NCBI RefSeq assembly: GCF_964204645.1
Contig: NC_134030.1
Span: 13,103,447-13,167,446, forward strand
Length of the DNA stretch: 64,000 nt
Source: Tubulanus polymorphus
Taxonomy: Eukaryota > Nemertea > Palaeonemertea > Tubulaniformes > Tubulanidae
Reading direction: 5' to 3'
Position numbers and translations under genes: made by a program. The notes under the pieces were generated by a model. The model saw nothing but the letters and a program-made list of their open reading frames with translations. It was not told the DNA's origin and did no database searches. Shown one piece after another: positions 44,292 through 54,936 of the stretch. Each line of letters begins with the position of its first letter. Positions within the stretch are counted from its first letter, which is position 1.

Positions 44292-44648
44292 TTATTTATC
44301 AAAAAAATTACTATCTTCAAAATATTCAGTTATCTTAGTGATGATTAATTCAACATTTATTTCATTACTAGTTTCATTTGTATATATTTCAATTAATATT
44401 TTTTTAATATCATAGATGATAAGATCTTCATCTAATTCATAAAATCTTAAAGATTCTCTAATTAAATTAGTAATCTTTTCTACATTTAAAGTTTCTTTAT
44501 CTATTGTTGTTTCATACTCTAATGTTGTTTCATTAGAAAATGCAATATTTTTGATATGTGTGATTACATCAGTAATGTTAAATTTTATTTCTTTCCCACG
44601 TTTAAAATCAAACCCAAAACATATACTCGGTCCAACAGTTATATTCAT
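44292..44648 (-). CDS. Polinton 118-aa hypothetical protein
   Basis: Intact; start 44648 (TATATAAATG). It begins with a short Gly/Phe-rich stretch (GPSICFGFDFKRGKEI), then has alternating charged and hydrophobic helices (DVITHIKNIAFSN, EKITNLIRESLRFYELDED). No membrane span. I do not recognise it. It lies between the penton gene and the 73-residue protein. Confidence 0.5.
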   Translation of the reverse strand: MNITVGPSICFGFDFKRGKEIKFNITDVITHIKNIAFSNETTLEYETTIDKETLNVEKITNLIRESLRFYELDEDLIIYDIKKILIEIYTNETSNEINVELIITKITEYFEDSNFFDK

Positions 44649-44664
44649 TTATATAATGAAAAAA

Positions 44665-45420
44665 TTACTCTCTACATCTTATAACTAATTCATATATAAC
44701 AGGAAAGTTATTCAAATCAATTAAATATCCATTATGATTTCTTATTTCTAATTCAAAATTATTAAATTTAGGAATGCAAGGTTTAAAATTACATTCTGTT
44801 AAATTATAATTTATTTGAGTTCCAAATTGTTTAACATTTTTTAGCGGTAAAATATTTAGTATACTAGAACAACAAATTGTTTCTTTAGTTGCTTCGAAAG
44901 TTTTTGTAGGATCGATTAAATTGCAATAAATATAAAAGTGCGTAAAAGGTATTATATTTGAGATGCCTTCTGCATTTCCAGTAACTGTAAGCGGTTTAAT
45001 TCCTAACATTTTAGCCAGTGGTTTGTTTACCATAAATTTATGTTGTTCATTAGAAATCTTTATTCTTATTTTATTAGTACTATCAATTTTATTAAATTTA
45101 ATTTCAAATACAGAAGTACCCCCGATTTTCAACCGAGCTCTTCTATTAATTTCCTGCGCTAATGATTCTAAATTATATAATCCTGGTTTTAAAAATATAT
45201 GAAACCATTTATCTTTATTTCTCATATAAATCATAAACCCTCTATGTTCAAAAGTTTTATCCGATATATTATAAAAAGAATTACATAAACTTATATTTAC
45301 TAATTTTAAATCAACACAATTCTTGAATTCTCTATCTAATTGTACTAGTAAATTATGTGATTTATAATTTGTAAGTTTTCTAGAATCAACAAATATTCTG
45401 TATTCTTTTAATTCTACCAT
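44665..45420 (-). CDS. Polinton penton-like minor capsid protein (single jelly-roll)
   Basis: An intact frame of 251 residues; start 45420. Typical features of Polinton/adintovirus minor capsids are CVDLKLVNISLCNSFYNIS near residue 40, LKPGLYNLESLAQEINRRA near 80-100, a central KPLAKMLGIKP and FTHFYIYCNLIDP near 160. It would occupy the capsid vertices with the major capsid (39089-40327). It is the best preserved capsid gene here, and the spacing to the next gene is only 16 bp. Confidence 0.85.
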   Translation of the reverse strand: MVELKEYRIFVDSRKLTNYKSHNLLVQLDREFKNCVDLKLVNISLCNSFYNISDKTFEHRGFMIYMRNKDKWFHIFLKPGLYNLESLAQEINRRARLKIGGTSVFEIKFNKIDSTNKIRIKISNEQHKFMVNKPLAKMLGIKPLTVTGNAEGISNIIPFTHFYIYCNLIDPTKTFEATKETICCSSILNILPLKNVKQFGTQINYNLTECNFKPCIPKFNNFELEIRNHNGYLIDLNNFPVIYELVIRCRE

Positions 45421-45434
45421 TTATTTTACATATT

Positions 45435-45775
45435 TTCTTATTCGAAATCTATTTCATGATGCCCTTTTTCATTCTTACCTTTGTATACGAAATAGAAATC
45501 GCCTGAACATAATTCTTCTAGATCTTCACTTGATAATCTATGAAATCTATCTGGTAAATATGTTCTGAATTTATATGTATTTCCTTTTAATCCTTCATAT
45601 TCTAAGTGTATAACTGATTTATCTCCATATTTGTTAGTAAATGTATCAATATTTGTAATTAGATATTTTTATGGATTATTAATTCTTTTAACTTCTTAAA
45701 TTTATAATCTACTGATTTGAAATTTGAAGTATCTTTTATTCTATCTAAATTAAGTGTGTTTGTTTACCCTCCATT
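45435..45775 (-). pseudogene. Polinton 112-aa family ORF, frameshifted
   Basis: Start 45775 in TATTATAAATG context (MEGKQ). It shares SVDYKFKKL, NKYGDKS, LEYEGLKGN, LPDRFHRLSSEDLEEL and FYFVYKGKNEKGHHE with 9201-9542. Frameshifts lie near 45750 and 45670. Here it sits between polymerase and penton, while in two composite elements it is next to a cap. Function unknown. Confidence 0.75.
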
Positions 45776-46311
45776 TATAATACATATTTTTATTAAAATT
45801 TGATTAACAAGTTAGAATTCTTTTAGTATTCATCTAAATTGCAACCATATGCAACTGTATGAATTCCATCATCCAGAATATATCTTTTATCATCAAATGG
45901 ATTCAAACTTATCTTCTCTATCTCTTCAATAAACATTTCATGATCTTCAGATCTTAAACATCTCATCTTATGTTTTCTAACTTCTTCATTGAATATACAA
46001 TTAATGTAATCTTTGAAATGAATATTCTTTTCTACTACACTTTTGGTTATTCCTTTCAATTTCTTTGATTCATGAGTTTTAGTTTTATATGAATACATTT
46101 TAGATCTAATTCCTATGAACTCTTGTCATTTCTTCACCACCTAATTCATCTTTGAATTTACCAGGAACTTTTTTATTATCATTGCTAAACAATTCATGAT
46201 TTTTAGGATAATTACTGAAATCGAAATGATGTTTTAATGTTTTTAAATCATCAGTTATGTTATTAGTTTTTATCTTTAATATGTAAGAATCTGTATCAAA
46301 ATATAATATTT

Positions 46312-46420
46312 AGGGTTTTCTGTTTCTTCACAGAAAACCCTATTGAAATTCGCGTGATTATTATTAGGGTTTTCTGTTGCTTCACAGAAAACCCTATTGA
46401 AATTCGCGTGATTATTATTA
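46312..46420. repeat. Two 52-bp hairpin repeats at the insertion's left end
   Basis: Two direct copies start AGGGTTTTCTGTT and continue (T/G)CTTCACAGAAAACCCT, which forms a perfect 13-bp stem, then ATTGAAATTCGCGTGATTAT. A third partial CAGAAAACCC sits at the opposite end (49205). Confidence 0.9.
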
Positions 46421-48072
46421 TTTTTTTTTCCCTTTTCCACATAGTTTTTGTTAAAAGTGTAAAGGCTTCCTTACCTTACCGCTGTCGCCGATACAATCCG
46501 TATGATGTCCTTCAGCTCACTTCAATCTCCAGATACTGCATGGGAATTTTGATAAATCCACGTTATAAAGGCACTGTCGAGCCGTAAACATCAGAAATTT
46601 GGCTCAATTCAATTAGTAGCCATGTTGTGTTTTCTTACCGATATTTCTCTCTTCTTTTCGAGGAAGAGCTATCGAATAATTCCCTCTCTTCTCCACAATC
46701 AATTTCAAAATCAATTTTATGATATCCACAGGTTAACCGTACGTGAGTTCCCTAAAAACGCTGTACGTGAGTTCCTATAATCTGCAAACGCGCATGCGTA
46801 AAATAATAGAGTTTGGGTTAGGTGAGGCTAGGCTATTTGTAAATCAAATTTCATCCACCCACCAGTTACGTTCTGTGGCACCGTGGGTAAATCACTGGAC
46901 TACTACTGGATTTTTTTTTTCGTTTGGTTCCGAATCCCAATATTGCAAGTCTGAGCGTCAACGTACTCACATATGGCTAACCTGTAGAAATCACCGTACA
47001 GTCACGTACAGGTAACAACAGCGTTTTAAGTATTAAGTGAGTACGACAAGCCTACCATGCCTATGTACTACAAACACAACTTTTTCCCTCTCGTCGGCCC
47101 TACAGTGATGTTACTATAAATGGTGCCATTATAATATGGATAGGATTTGGTCAGGACTAGCCTAAAGTCTAATTCAGTCTATGTACTAATTCACTCCATA
47201 GGCCTATTTTTTAAACAATACAGTGAAATATTCACACGCAGAAGGGCTAATTGATTTGAGCCATGTGATTAAGTTTGGCCAGGCCTTCTCTGACCTGCTG
47301 ACATTAATAGTCAAACCAAAACGTTCATGTGGTCACGGCTTGTATTACCAGAAATCATTGTAGGCCTGTACATTTTGCTGTTCGTAGGTTTGGTATACCG
47401 ATTTCTCCATTCTTGACTGATAAGTGTACGGTACAGCTGTACGCATTATATAATTGTTCCAATGGGAATAGGGCCTATTGATTGGGCTTATTATTTCCTG
47501 CTTTAGAGTACTGAAATAAACCTTATGTTCATTCAAATATCCAACATCGGTGAAAGTTTGATTAATACTGTATACATGTACTGTAAGTTTTCATGTTGTA
47601 TGAATATTTTGCAGTTCAAATGGGTATGATGCTGATTCCAATGTCAAACGCATGAAGTTAGATGGTCAAGGACAGTCAACACCAAGATATCTCTCTTCGA
47701 CCGATGTTGTACCATAGAAGATCTGATTCTTTCAACTCAAGGAAAGTGATTCAACACAATCGACATAACACTGGAATAGGTTTGCAGTAACTAACCGTTC
47801 ATTTCATTTAGTCCTATGTACTTTTTAGCCAATTTGGGTTGATTGTAATTGAAACTCTGGAACTGTTAACAAAAGACAAGTAAGACAAGTTGAAAAAACA
47901 CAAGTTATGCTTGATTCTCATGTTCAAATTTAATTCAAATTTATTTTATTACATCATATTTACAAAGCATATCATTGGTTCATACAGTAATAAAAATTAG
48001 GGCAGAACAAATATTATTACAGAAACTCCAAAAAGGCAATGAATTTCTATGACTAAATGAACATTATTTTTA

Positions 48073-48603
48073 GCCCACTTGGGACTTTAGTCCCAGCGGG
48101 CTATTGCGTTCACTTTTCGTCCGTCGTCCGTCCGTAGACGGAAATCAGTTATTTTAGGAAGTTTTGAAGACGCTTCAATGTAATGTCTTGATATTTGGGT
48201 TTCACATGTATCTACCCTAGACACATCTTCAGCTCAAAAACTGGCCCTGTCAGAATCAAGATGGCCGACTGGCAGCCATTGTTGTTCGCCAAAATCAACA
48301 CTTTTTACACATTTTTGAACTTTTTGAGGGAAATTTTGAAGATGCTTTGATCAATTACCTTGATCTTTCGGATATATGTGAATGCCCCTGGGCCCATCAG
48401 CATAACAAAAATTGGGATACGGACTCAAGATGGCCGTCCTATGACCTTTTTTAGTGCCCAAAAATGTCAATTTTGGCCCGAATTCTGAGTTTGCCATTTC
48501 TCATTGCAATTTGTGATGGGTATTCTTTGAAAAGGGATGTTTTATACCTTTGATACCTGAATTGTTAGATTGTTGAGCATTTGGAACCACTTCCCAAGTG
48601 GGC
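48073..48603. mobile_element. MITE-like element with GCCCACTTGGGA ends
   Basis: Inverted ends (GCCCACTTGGGA at 48073, TCCCAAGTGGGC ending 48603) and a first hairpin (GGGACTTTAGTCCC). Inside, a pair of degenerate halves each carry CAAGATGGCCG followed by TTTTGAA/CAAAAT runs. No ORF. The end CCCCTAGTT past 48620 could be read as a Helitron terminus but lacks support. Confidence 0.65.
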
Positions 48604-51600
48604 ATGGTGTCCCTGGACCCCTAGTTCTAATAACTCAGATCAAGAGTGACTCTCCCGTTTATTAGGAAACACACGCAACTAGTGGAATAGGTTTGATTTA
48701 CACACATGTTGCAGGTATCAATTGTTTATCACTGTAGAATTTGTAATCCATAAAAGCCAAAATCAACATCAGCCGGAAACCCAGACCAAATCAATTCATA
48801 ATTTATTGATTGAATCTACACTACGATATATGTATTTATTCAAATATTTCAATAAAAACATTAACTTCTTAAATCTAATCTATTCTAAATCATAATACGT
48901 TCTTATCTGTGAATTCACTCAATCTATCGGCTCAGCAGGTGCTTAAGATGAGTTCTTAATAGGACAGATCCATTTTTAAGGATGGTGATAATACAGTATC
49001 ATGATGTTTGAATGCCAAAATAAGTGCCTGGTCAAATATATTAATATTTGTGATTGTACGTCCACGTATGTTCGGTTTCAAAGCTGAATCATATTTGACG
49101 TTTACACAGTGGTTGCATATTAGGTTCGAATCTGTCAATGCATTTTATTCTATGTATCGATATTTCAATTTACTACAATTCCCATCATTCTGAATGGCTT
49201 TACAGAAAACCCGTCATCGCTGCTTTGCAGCTATATTTCTATATGTTTTTTCTCCAAAAAGTGGTTGTAATACATTATAATAGAATTCATACATTAGTAA
49301 TTTTGATAATTCTAAAACTGAAGCACCAACATAAATTGGTTTATTAAATTTCATAGAAGTTCTTCTCATTTTAACTGCAGCTAAATTTTCATCAAATATT
49401 CTGTTACCAATAAATTTAGGGTATGTTTGTATATGCCTTATCCTTTTGCCATTACTTACTAACTCAATATCATTTCTATTTCTAATATTTTCACAAGTCT
49501 TACCACAGAATGCATTGTTCATTAACTTGAAGAAATCTTTCTCAAAATCAGTTTTAGCTTCAGTTCTCTGTTTGGTGTTAAAATCTATATATTTTTCTAA
49601 CCATTTAGATTGACTAAATGAAATATATCTATGTACTTTTTTTAGGATCATTCCTTGTTTTAGATAAAACTTTAACATTCTATAATGTACAACATAATTA
49701 TATTTATCTTCTTAAGTTACCATCAACTTTTTTCTGTATGAATATGATTTTCGGGTTTAATTCTTTTTTGATAATTTGATAGTTCTTCATGAGTTACAGT
49801 TTTATGTTCGGGGCAGTATGCTAGATTTCTAGATTTAAATTTAATATGTTCAGGATATTCTAAGTCTACAACAAAGAAGTAACCAGTCTCTGAATCATCT
49901 GCAATATCTAGAATTCTTTTCTTCCAATCAAATTTATCATTATTTTCATGTTGTAAAACTTCACTTATTTCAAATACTCCATAAGGTTGTGGTTCCATCA
50001 TTGCCCAACCATACAAATTATTTGCATCTATATATAATAACTTATATCCGGGGTTATCATTTACATTGAAATATCTATCGCCTAATACACCTGAAACTCC
50101 TCCTCTTATAGACTTTTCAAATAATGGTAATTGATCTATATTTGTTAACAAATCCATTTTTATATCTGTGAATTTTAATCCACAATCCCATGTTAAACCT
50201 GGGCTAGAATAACAATGACACGGATCAATGTTAAAATATTTTAAGTTTTTAATCTCTTAACCTTTCAAATATATCAGTTAATAATAATACATCCGATTTT
50301 AAATGTAAATCTACTAATTGTCCATGATTTTCTATTTTGAAATGATTCCAAATATTCAATGTTCTATTATATACTTCATCTTTAACATATTCATTTTTTA
50401 ATTCATCATAGAATTGTTCTTTTAATAATTCAGTTATATTGAAATCATTATGTGATTTATAAAATGAATATGGAATCGCTCCTTTATATCTCATTAATTG
50501 GAAATCATCATTATTTGGATAATGTTGCTTTAATATTTTTAATTCATCATCAACTAATGATTTTGATAAGTTATCTAATGAACTATTAAAAAATCTATAT
50601 GAATCTATAAATCTTAGGCAACCAAATTGGAATGATATATAATTCTCAGATGTTCTAGCTAACATTTTAAATTTATAAGTTGGTATTTTATCTTTTGATC
50701 TATTTGAATTTAATCTTTCTATTTCATTATTAATTTCTTCTATTTTATGGCATAACTGTTTGATGAATAAATGTGCATCATATCCTGATAGATTATGAAA
50801 TATTACTGGTACAAAGTTAATTTTCTTAGCTTGTAAGTTACAATTCTCATGCGCAGCGCCTCTAAACTTTCCATTCAAATGATCATGGTCTCTTACTTTT
50901 TTATCTTTATAATTAAATATCTTTTCACAATAATAACATTTATCTGCAAACTCAAATGCTTCTTTATCTTCTTCTGTCATTATAATTTCTATATTTTTAT
51001 TTAACTTTTCATTAAATTTTATTTCATATTCAATTAATAAGTCACAAAAATGATTGATAACATTTTCATTTCTGTAATCATAATATTCACTTTCAATTAG
51101 TTCAGGATAATCAGATTTAATATATAATCCAAAAGCTGCAGCTGATTGATGAATCTTTTTAATAGTATTTGTTTTTGGTGGTTCATCTGAAAAATCTTTT
51201 TTATTTGAATTTAATTTCTTTCTTTTATAATATATTTCTTTTCTATCTTGATCAGTTAATTCTTTATTTAATGATTCAAAATCTCGATATATAACAAATG
51301 GTACTTTATTTTTGTAATCATATTTTTTGAATTCTAATATTTTATCCTTTTCATTTGGTAAAACTAATTTACAATAATCATGATTTTCACATAATTGTTT
51401 ATGATTTAAAATAATGCACTTTCAGTTCTGAATTTATGTAAACATTTTCTACATAGATATATTTTATTATCAAAATCAATTTCTGATTTAAAAAATTAAT
51501 CAATTCTTTTAATCCACATATAATGATTCTCATAATATAATATATCTATAACATCATTTGAATCATAATCTTTTGATAGGTATAAAGGTTGTAATGTATA

Positions 51601-52857
51601 ATGTTTTATATTGTTACCTTTTGTAATTGGAAATTTGATTAAATCAAATACATTTATTCTTAAATTATTATCTCTTTCTATTTTTGGGATATTTTTAATT
51701 CTAACAGGATAATTATCTATCTTATAATTATTTTCAAATGGTTTCTAATGTGTTAATCTATAAGTATGTTTATTATAATCTTCAACTGATTATTGCCCAT
51801 AGAAAACATTTATCATCTTCATTTTGTACATTTATAACAGCATTAGTTTTAAATGGTAATTTGATATAACTCGATGCTTCAATATCTGGTTCTTTATAAA
51901 ATGATAAATTATTTTCATCAATTGGTTTAGATTTAGTTAACTAATTTTATTTTGTGTTATAAACAAGTAAAGTCATAAATATTATTTCATCAAATATTTA
52001 ACCTGATCCTTCAAAATATTTCTCTTCTATCTTAGTTTTTACTTCATTATAACATTTATCTAATTTTTCATCTATATGTTGTTTTGAAATAATATGTTGT
52101 GAATGAGAATTTATATTATATATTGGTTTATCTTCAGATTTTATAAACTTTACTTTAGAAGATATACTAATTTTAGGGTATTCAACATCTGTAATTATTT
52201 TTATAATATTTTTCATATTTTCTAAATGTTTTTTATTTTCTTCTAATGTTTTTCCTTTATGAAATTTAAACTCAATCGCTGGTGGATGCTTCGGTTATCT
52301 CTATATCTTTTTTATTATCTAATGAATTAATATAATTTCTTACATCTTCCATGTATGGTCTTTGATTGTTTAATTTATTTCTTATTCTTTTAATTGTCTT
52401 ATGTTTCTTATCGTTATCATTATCAAAATAATCCTCACCTAAAATATCATTATTCATATTTCTAATATGACTTTTAGATTTTAAATGTTCTTTATAATAT
52501 CTTTTATCACTGAATGATTGATTACATGTATCACATTTATATGTTTCTTTTTCATTCTTTAATTCATCTAATTTAGTTTCTAATATATCATCTTCATATT
52601 CTAATTTCAATTTATTCTCTAAATGTGTTTTAGTTTTATTGTGTCTTGCTTTTTGGGATTTATCTATATTGATATTACCTGTTGAACAGTAGTACTTATT
52701 TGCTTTCATTTTAATCCTAAATTTTTTTTTTTAATTGATTTTAGAAGTTCAATGATTGAAATATGAATTATTTCAATCACACTTTACTAACACTTTTAAT
52801 GTTTAAAAATCTAACTCATACAAATATAAATATTGAAATATGTTTAAAATATATCTA

Positions 52858-52990
52858 TATATCTATTCTATAAGAGCTCGTACTCTCGTACTCTGGCTTG
52901 AAAGCCTACTTTTCTAATTACTTATATATGTTATTCATTTATATTTTATTCATGTATATGAATATTTTAAGAGTAATAGGGGTTTAGTTG
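52858..52990. repeat. Right inner inverted repeat of the Polinton
   Basis: Partner of 26462-26592. It includes ATCTATTCTATAAGAGCTCG, CGTACTCTGGCTTGAAAGCC and TATTCATTTATATTTTATTC. The polymerase gene starts about 150 bp inside. Confidence 0.93.
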
Positions 52991-53381
52991 TTCTAGGTTA
53001 AAGGTTGAATGGTCGAGTTCATTAAAAAACAAATATTAAAAGTAATTTAAAACTATAATATATTTTCATAGCCGTGTGTATTTTAGTTAAATAATAGAAT
53101 TATTAATTATTATTTGAATATATTTGATTATATGAATTTGTGTATTGTAAATAAATCAATTGGTCGCAGAGCGGAGCTTTAGCGAAGCGGAGCGACCAAT
53201 TGATTTAATACAATATGCTTTTAAAATTTAAATTATTAATATCTTAGAATAAAATTTAGTTATAATATGAAATGCACACGGCTATGAAAATATATTATAG
53301 TGTTAAATTACTTTTAATATTTGTTTTTTAATGAGCTCGACCGTTCGACCTTTGGCCTAGAACAACTAAACCCCTATTACT
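52972..53381. repeat. Right palindromic cap of the Polinton
   Basis: 410 bp bounded by AGTAATAGGGGTTTAG and the inverse CTAAACCCCTATTACT. The outer arms of about 110 bp match closely (TTGTTCTAGG, AAAGGT(T/C)GAA, CATTAAAAAACAAATATTAA, TATATTTTCATAGCCGTGTG). At the centre (53153-53206) is a second perfect palindrome, AAATCAATTGGTCGC and inverse, enclosing GAGCGGAGCTTTAGCGAAGC. It has the same bounding motif and GGTCGA(G/A)CTCAT core as the left cap but a different, longer interior. Confidence 0.9.
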
Positions 53382-54936
53382 ATTTCCATTTCGAAATCAA
53401 GACGGGGTACCAGTTCAATAGAATGAGCATGATGACTTTCTCAGCATGCCCTACCGAATCAGGTGAACCTTGTCCAAGAAAAACTGTGAAAATTTTTCTG
53501 CTAATGCATAAGCATCTGAATGTTCAGGTAATATCGACGACTTTCCACTGAAAAGAATCTGGTTGTATATCTGTTGAAGACGTTTTTGGTCGCCAGCTGC
53601 ATTGTTAATTTCGTTATCATAGTAAGAAGATTTAGCCGTTTTAAGCTTCGCATCGTAGTGCCTACAGGCGGCTAGAAACAATTCTTTGTGAACTGTGAGT
53701 CTAGTACTCTTCCATTTACGCTCCACCTTACGTTTCGCACATTTTGCATCATGGACTTCGTCCGTGAACCACGGTCGAGACGGGCGTAAATATACACGCT
53801 TGATTTTAACCGGGGCATGTTGATCGAGAGCAGCGCCTAACTCCTGATTAAAATATGTGAGACAATCAGTGACGTCGGTGAATTGCGAAATACCATCATT
53901 TATCACTGATAGGCGTGCTTTGAAAGAATCAGTGTCAATTTCCTGTAGCTTCCTTGTATGTCGAGTGGCCTGAGTTGATTTCAGCCTAGGCTGCCGTAGA
54001 CCACAGACCACGAGGTTGTGATCGGATACCAATTCACCGACACTCAACGACCGAAGAAAATTGGCTTCTCGTTATAACCACGTCCAGAATATGACCAGCG
54101 CAATGTGTCGGTTTAGACAAATGCTGAGAGAGTGCAAAAGTATCCAGAATGTCCGAGAACGGCTTTGAATCAGGCAATGCAGGTTTGTCCAAATGAAAGT
54201 TTATATCGCCAACTATAACTATGTCGTCGGTGGTACTCAACAGAGACTGCAGGAGTTCAGTCAACTCAACAAAGAATTTAGCAACGGTCAGTTTATTAGC
54301 ATGAGAAGGTAGTGGTCGATAAATCACGATACATCTAAGCCAATTTTCGGTCAGGCAAATCTGGAGCTGCATCCCTTCAAAGGTTGTGAATGAGTCCGAT
54401 TTAAGCATTTTGACTGAACTGGGTGTGCCTTCGATGAGAACACCAACACCACCATAGCCTTTGTTCCCAGCACGCGGTAGATGGTGAAACTTAAATCCAT
54501 CTCTGTTAAGGGCTTTAAAGAAATATTCATCCTTAGCAGAATTTGATAACCACGTTTCAGTCAGGCAGAGAATGTCAAGGTTATTTTCAATTACGCTATC
54601 CTAGATGTTGTCAATTTTATTTCTGACTGACCTACAGTTTAGTAGCCCTAAGGTCAACTTTCGTTTTCCGCCACGGTGGTTTCGCCTGGTTGATGGTCGT
54701 TTATATCTGCTTAATGCTCTAAGATTGTCCCTGAGTGCACTGTCAATGACTGATTTGACATTGATGAGCGACTTGACAGTTGTATAGTCCATTTCAATAC
54801 CAGCTTGACTTGGTCGATTCATAACCGTGCATGGATGATCGTCTATCTCTATGTAAAGTAGTACACACAGAATAAACTTTAGTAGTTTCCAGAATTTAAA
54901 TCCAGTCAAAAACATCATATCCGTTTTAGTCAAGCA
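53382..54936 (-). pseudogene. CR1/L2-like LINE, endonuclease half
   Basis: Minus-strand frames from 54936. A basic stretch and LLNCRSVRNKIDNI open the EEP (APE-like) endonuclease, followed by CLTETWL (catalytic Glu), VIYRPLPSH, IVGDINFHLD and LVSDHNLVVCGL (the SDH end). A linker with RPWFTDEVHDAKCAKRKVERKW and YYDNEINNA follows, then FFLDKVHLIR, where the sequence decays and the Polinton starts. A stop at 54601 and a frameshift near 54040 break it. The strand and order fit the RT half at 24198-26318, so the Polinton most likely landed in this LINE; roughly 100-150 codons between the halves are missing. Confidence 0.88.

Larger units (their letters stand above)
46310..49233. mobile_element. 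2.9-kb insertion in the polymerase gene, unclassified
   Basis: The polymerase reading frame stops making sense at TATAGAAATATA (minus, right end) and resumes at ATATTATATTTTGATAC (left end). A 2-3 bp duplication (TA/ATA) is possible. The left end has two 52-bp direct repeats, each with a hairpin; the right end has CAGAAAACCC and the palindrome GCTGCTTTGCAGC. No transposase or RT was found, so it is a non-autonomous element, itself carrying a MITE at 48073. Host-like composition contrasts with the AT-rich polymerase. Confidence 0.75.
45823..52709 (-). pseudogene. Polinton DNA polymerase B, split by a 2.9-kb insertion
   Basis: A family B polymerase of the protein-primed type. Start 52709; the N-terminal region has C2H2-like fingers (KYYCSTG..., YKCDTC...H...H), then YPKISISSK, KCFLWAIIS and LCRKC. 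The 3'-5' exonuclease motifs are YRDFES (about 51285), FHNLSGYDAH (about 50790) and LKSDVLLLTD (about 50290). The polymerase motifs are LYIDANNLYGW (about 50020), KLMNNAFCGKTCENIRNR (about 49510) and, beyond the insertion, LYFDTDS (about 46295). It ends with DDKRYILDDGIHTVAYG at 45823. Catalytic acids are preserved but the frame shifts many times (about 52270, 51960, 51780, 51410, 50250, 49700, 46110). A 40-60 bp deletion near 52275 is shown by the copy at 11930. Confidence 0.93.
26319..53381 (-). mobile_element. Polinton/Maverick (adintovirus-like) provirus
   Basis: 27,063 bp between termini beginning AGTAATAGGG and ending in the inverse CTATTACT. Just inside the caps are inverted repeats of about 130 bp (26462-26592 and 52858-52990) that are nearly identical, including AGTAGGCTTTCAAGCCAGAG. 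All genes are on the minus strand: ATPase, integrase, small membrane proteins, zinc-ribbon and C2H2 proteins, major capsid, penton and polymerase B. Insertions are a BEL/Pao block (about 29.3-37.24 kb), a PLE terminal repeat (37384-37598) and a 2.9-kb element in the polymerase, leaving about 16 kb, the usual size. No 6-bp target duplication is visible (TACGCG and ATTTCC flank it), so deletion or recombination accompanied or followed insertion. The element is inactive. Confidence 0.92.

Noticed and set aside
48073-48632. Helitron 3' end (CCCCTAGTT)
   Set aside because: Inverted ends GCCCACTTGGGA fit a MITE better, and no Helitron hairpin precedes the CTAG.
26313-53387. Target-site duplication around the Polinton
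   Set aside because: The six bases on either side (TACGCG and ATTTCC) do not match, so no duplication can be claimed.
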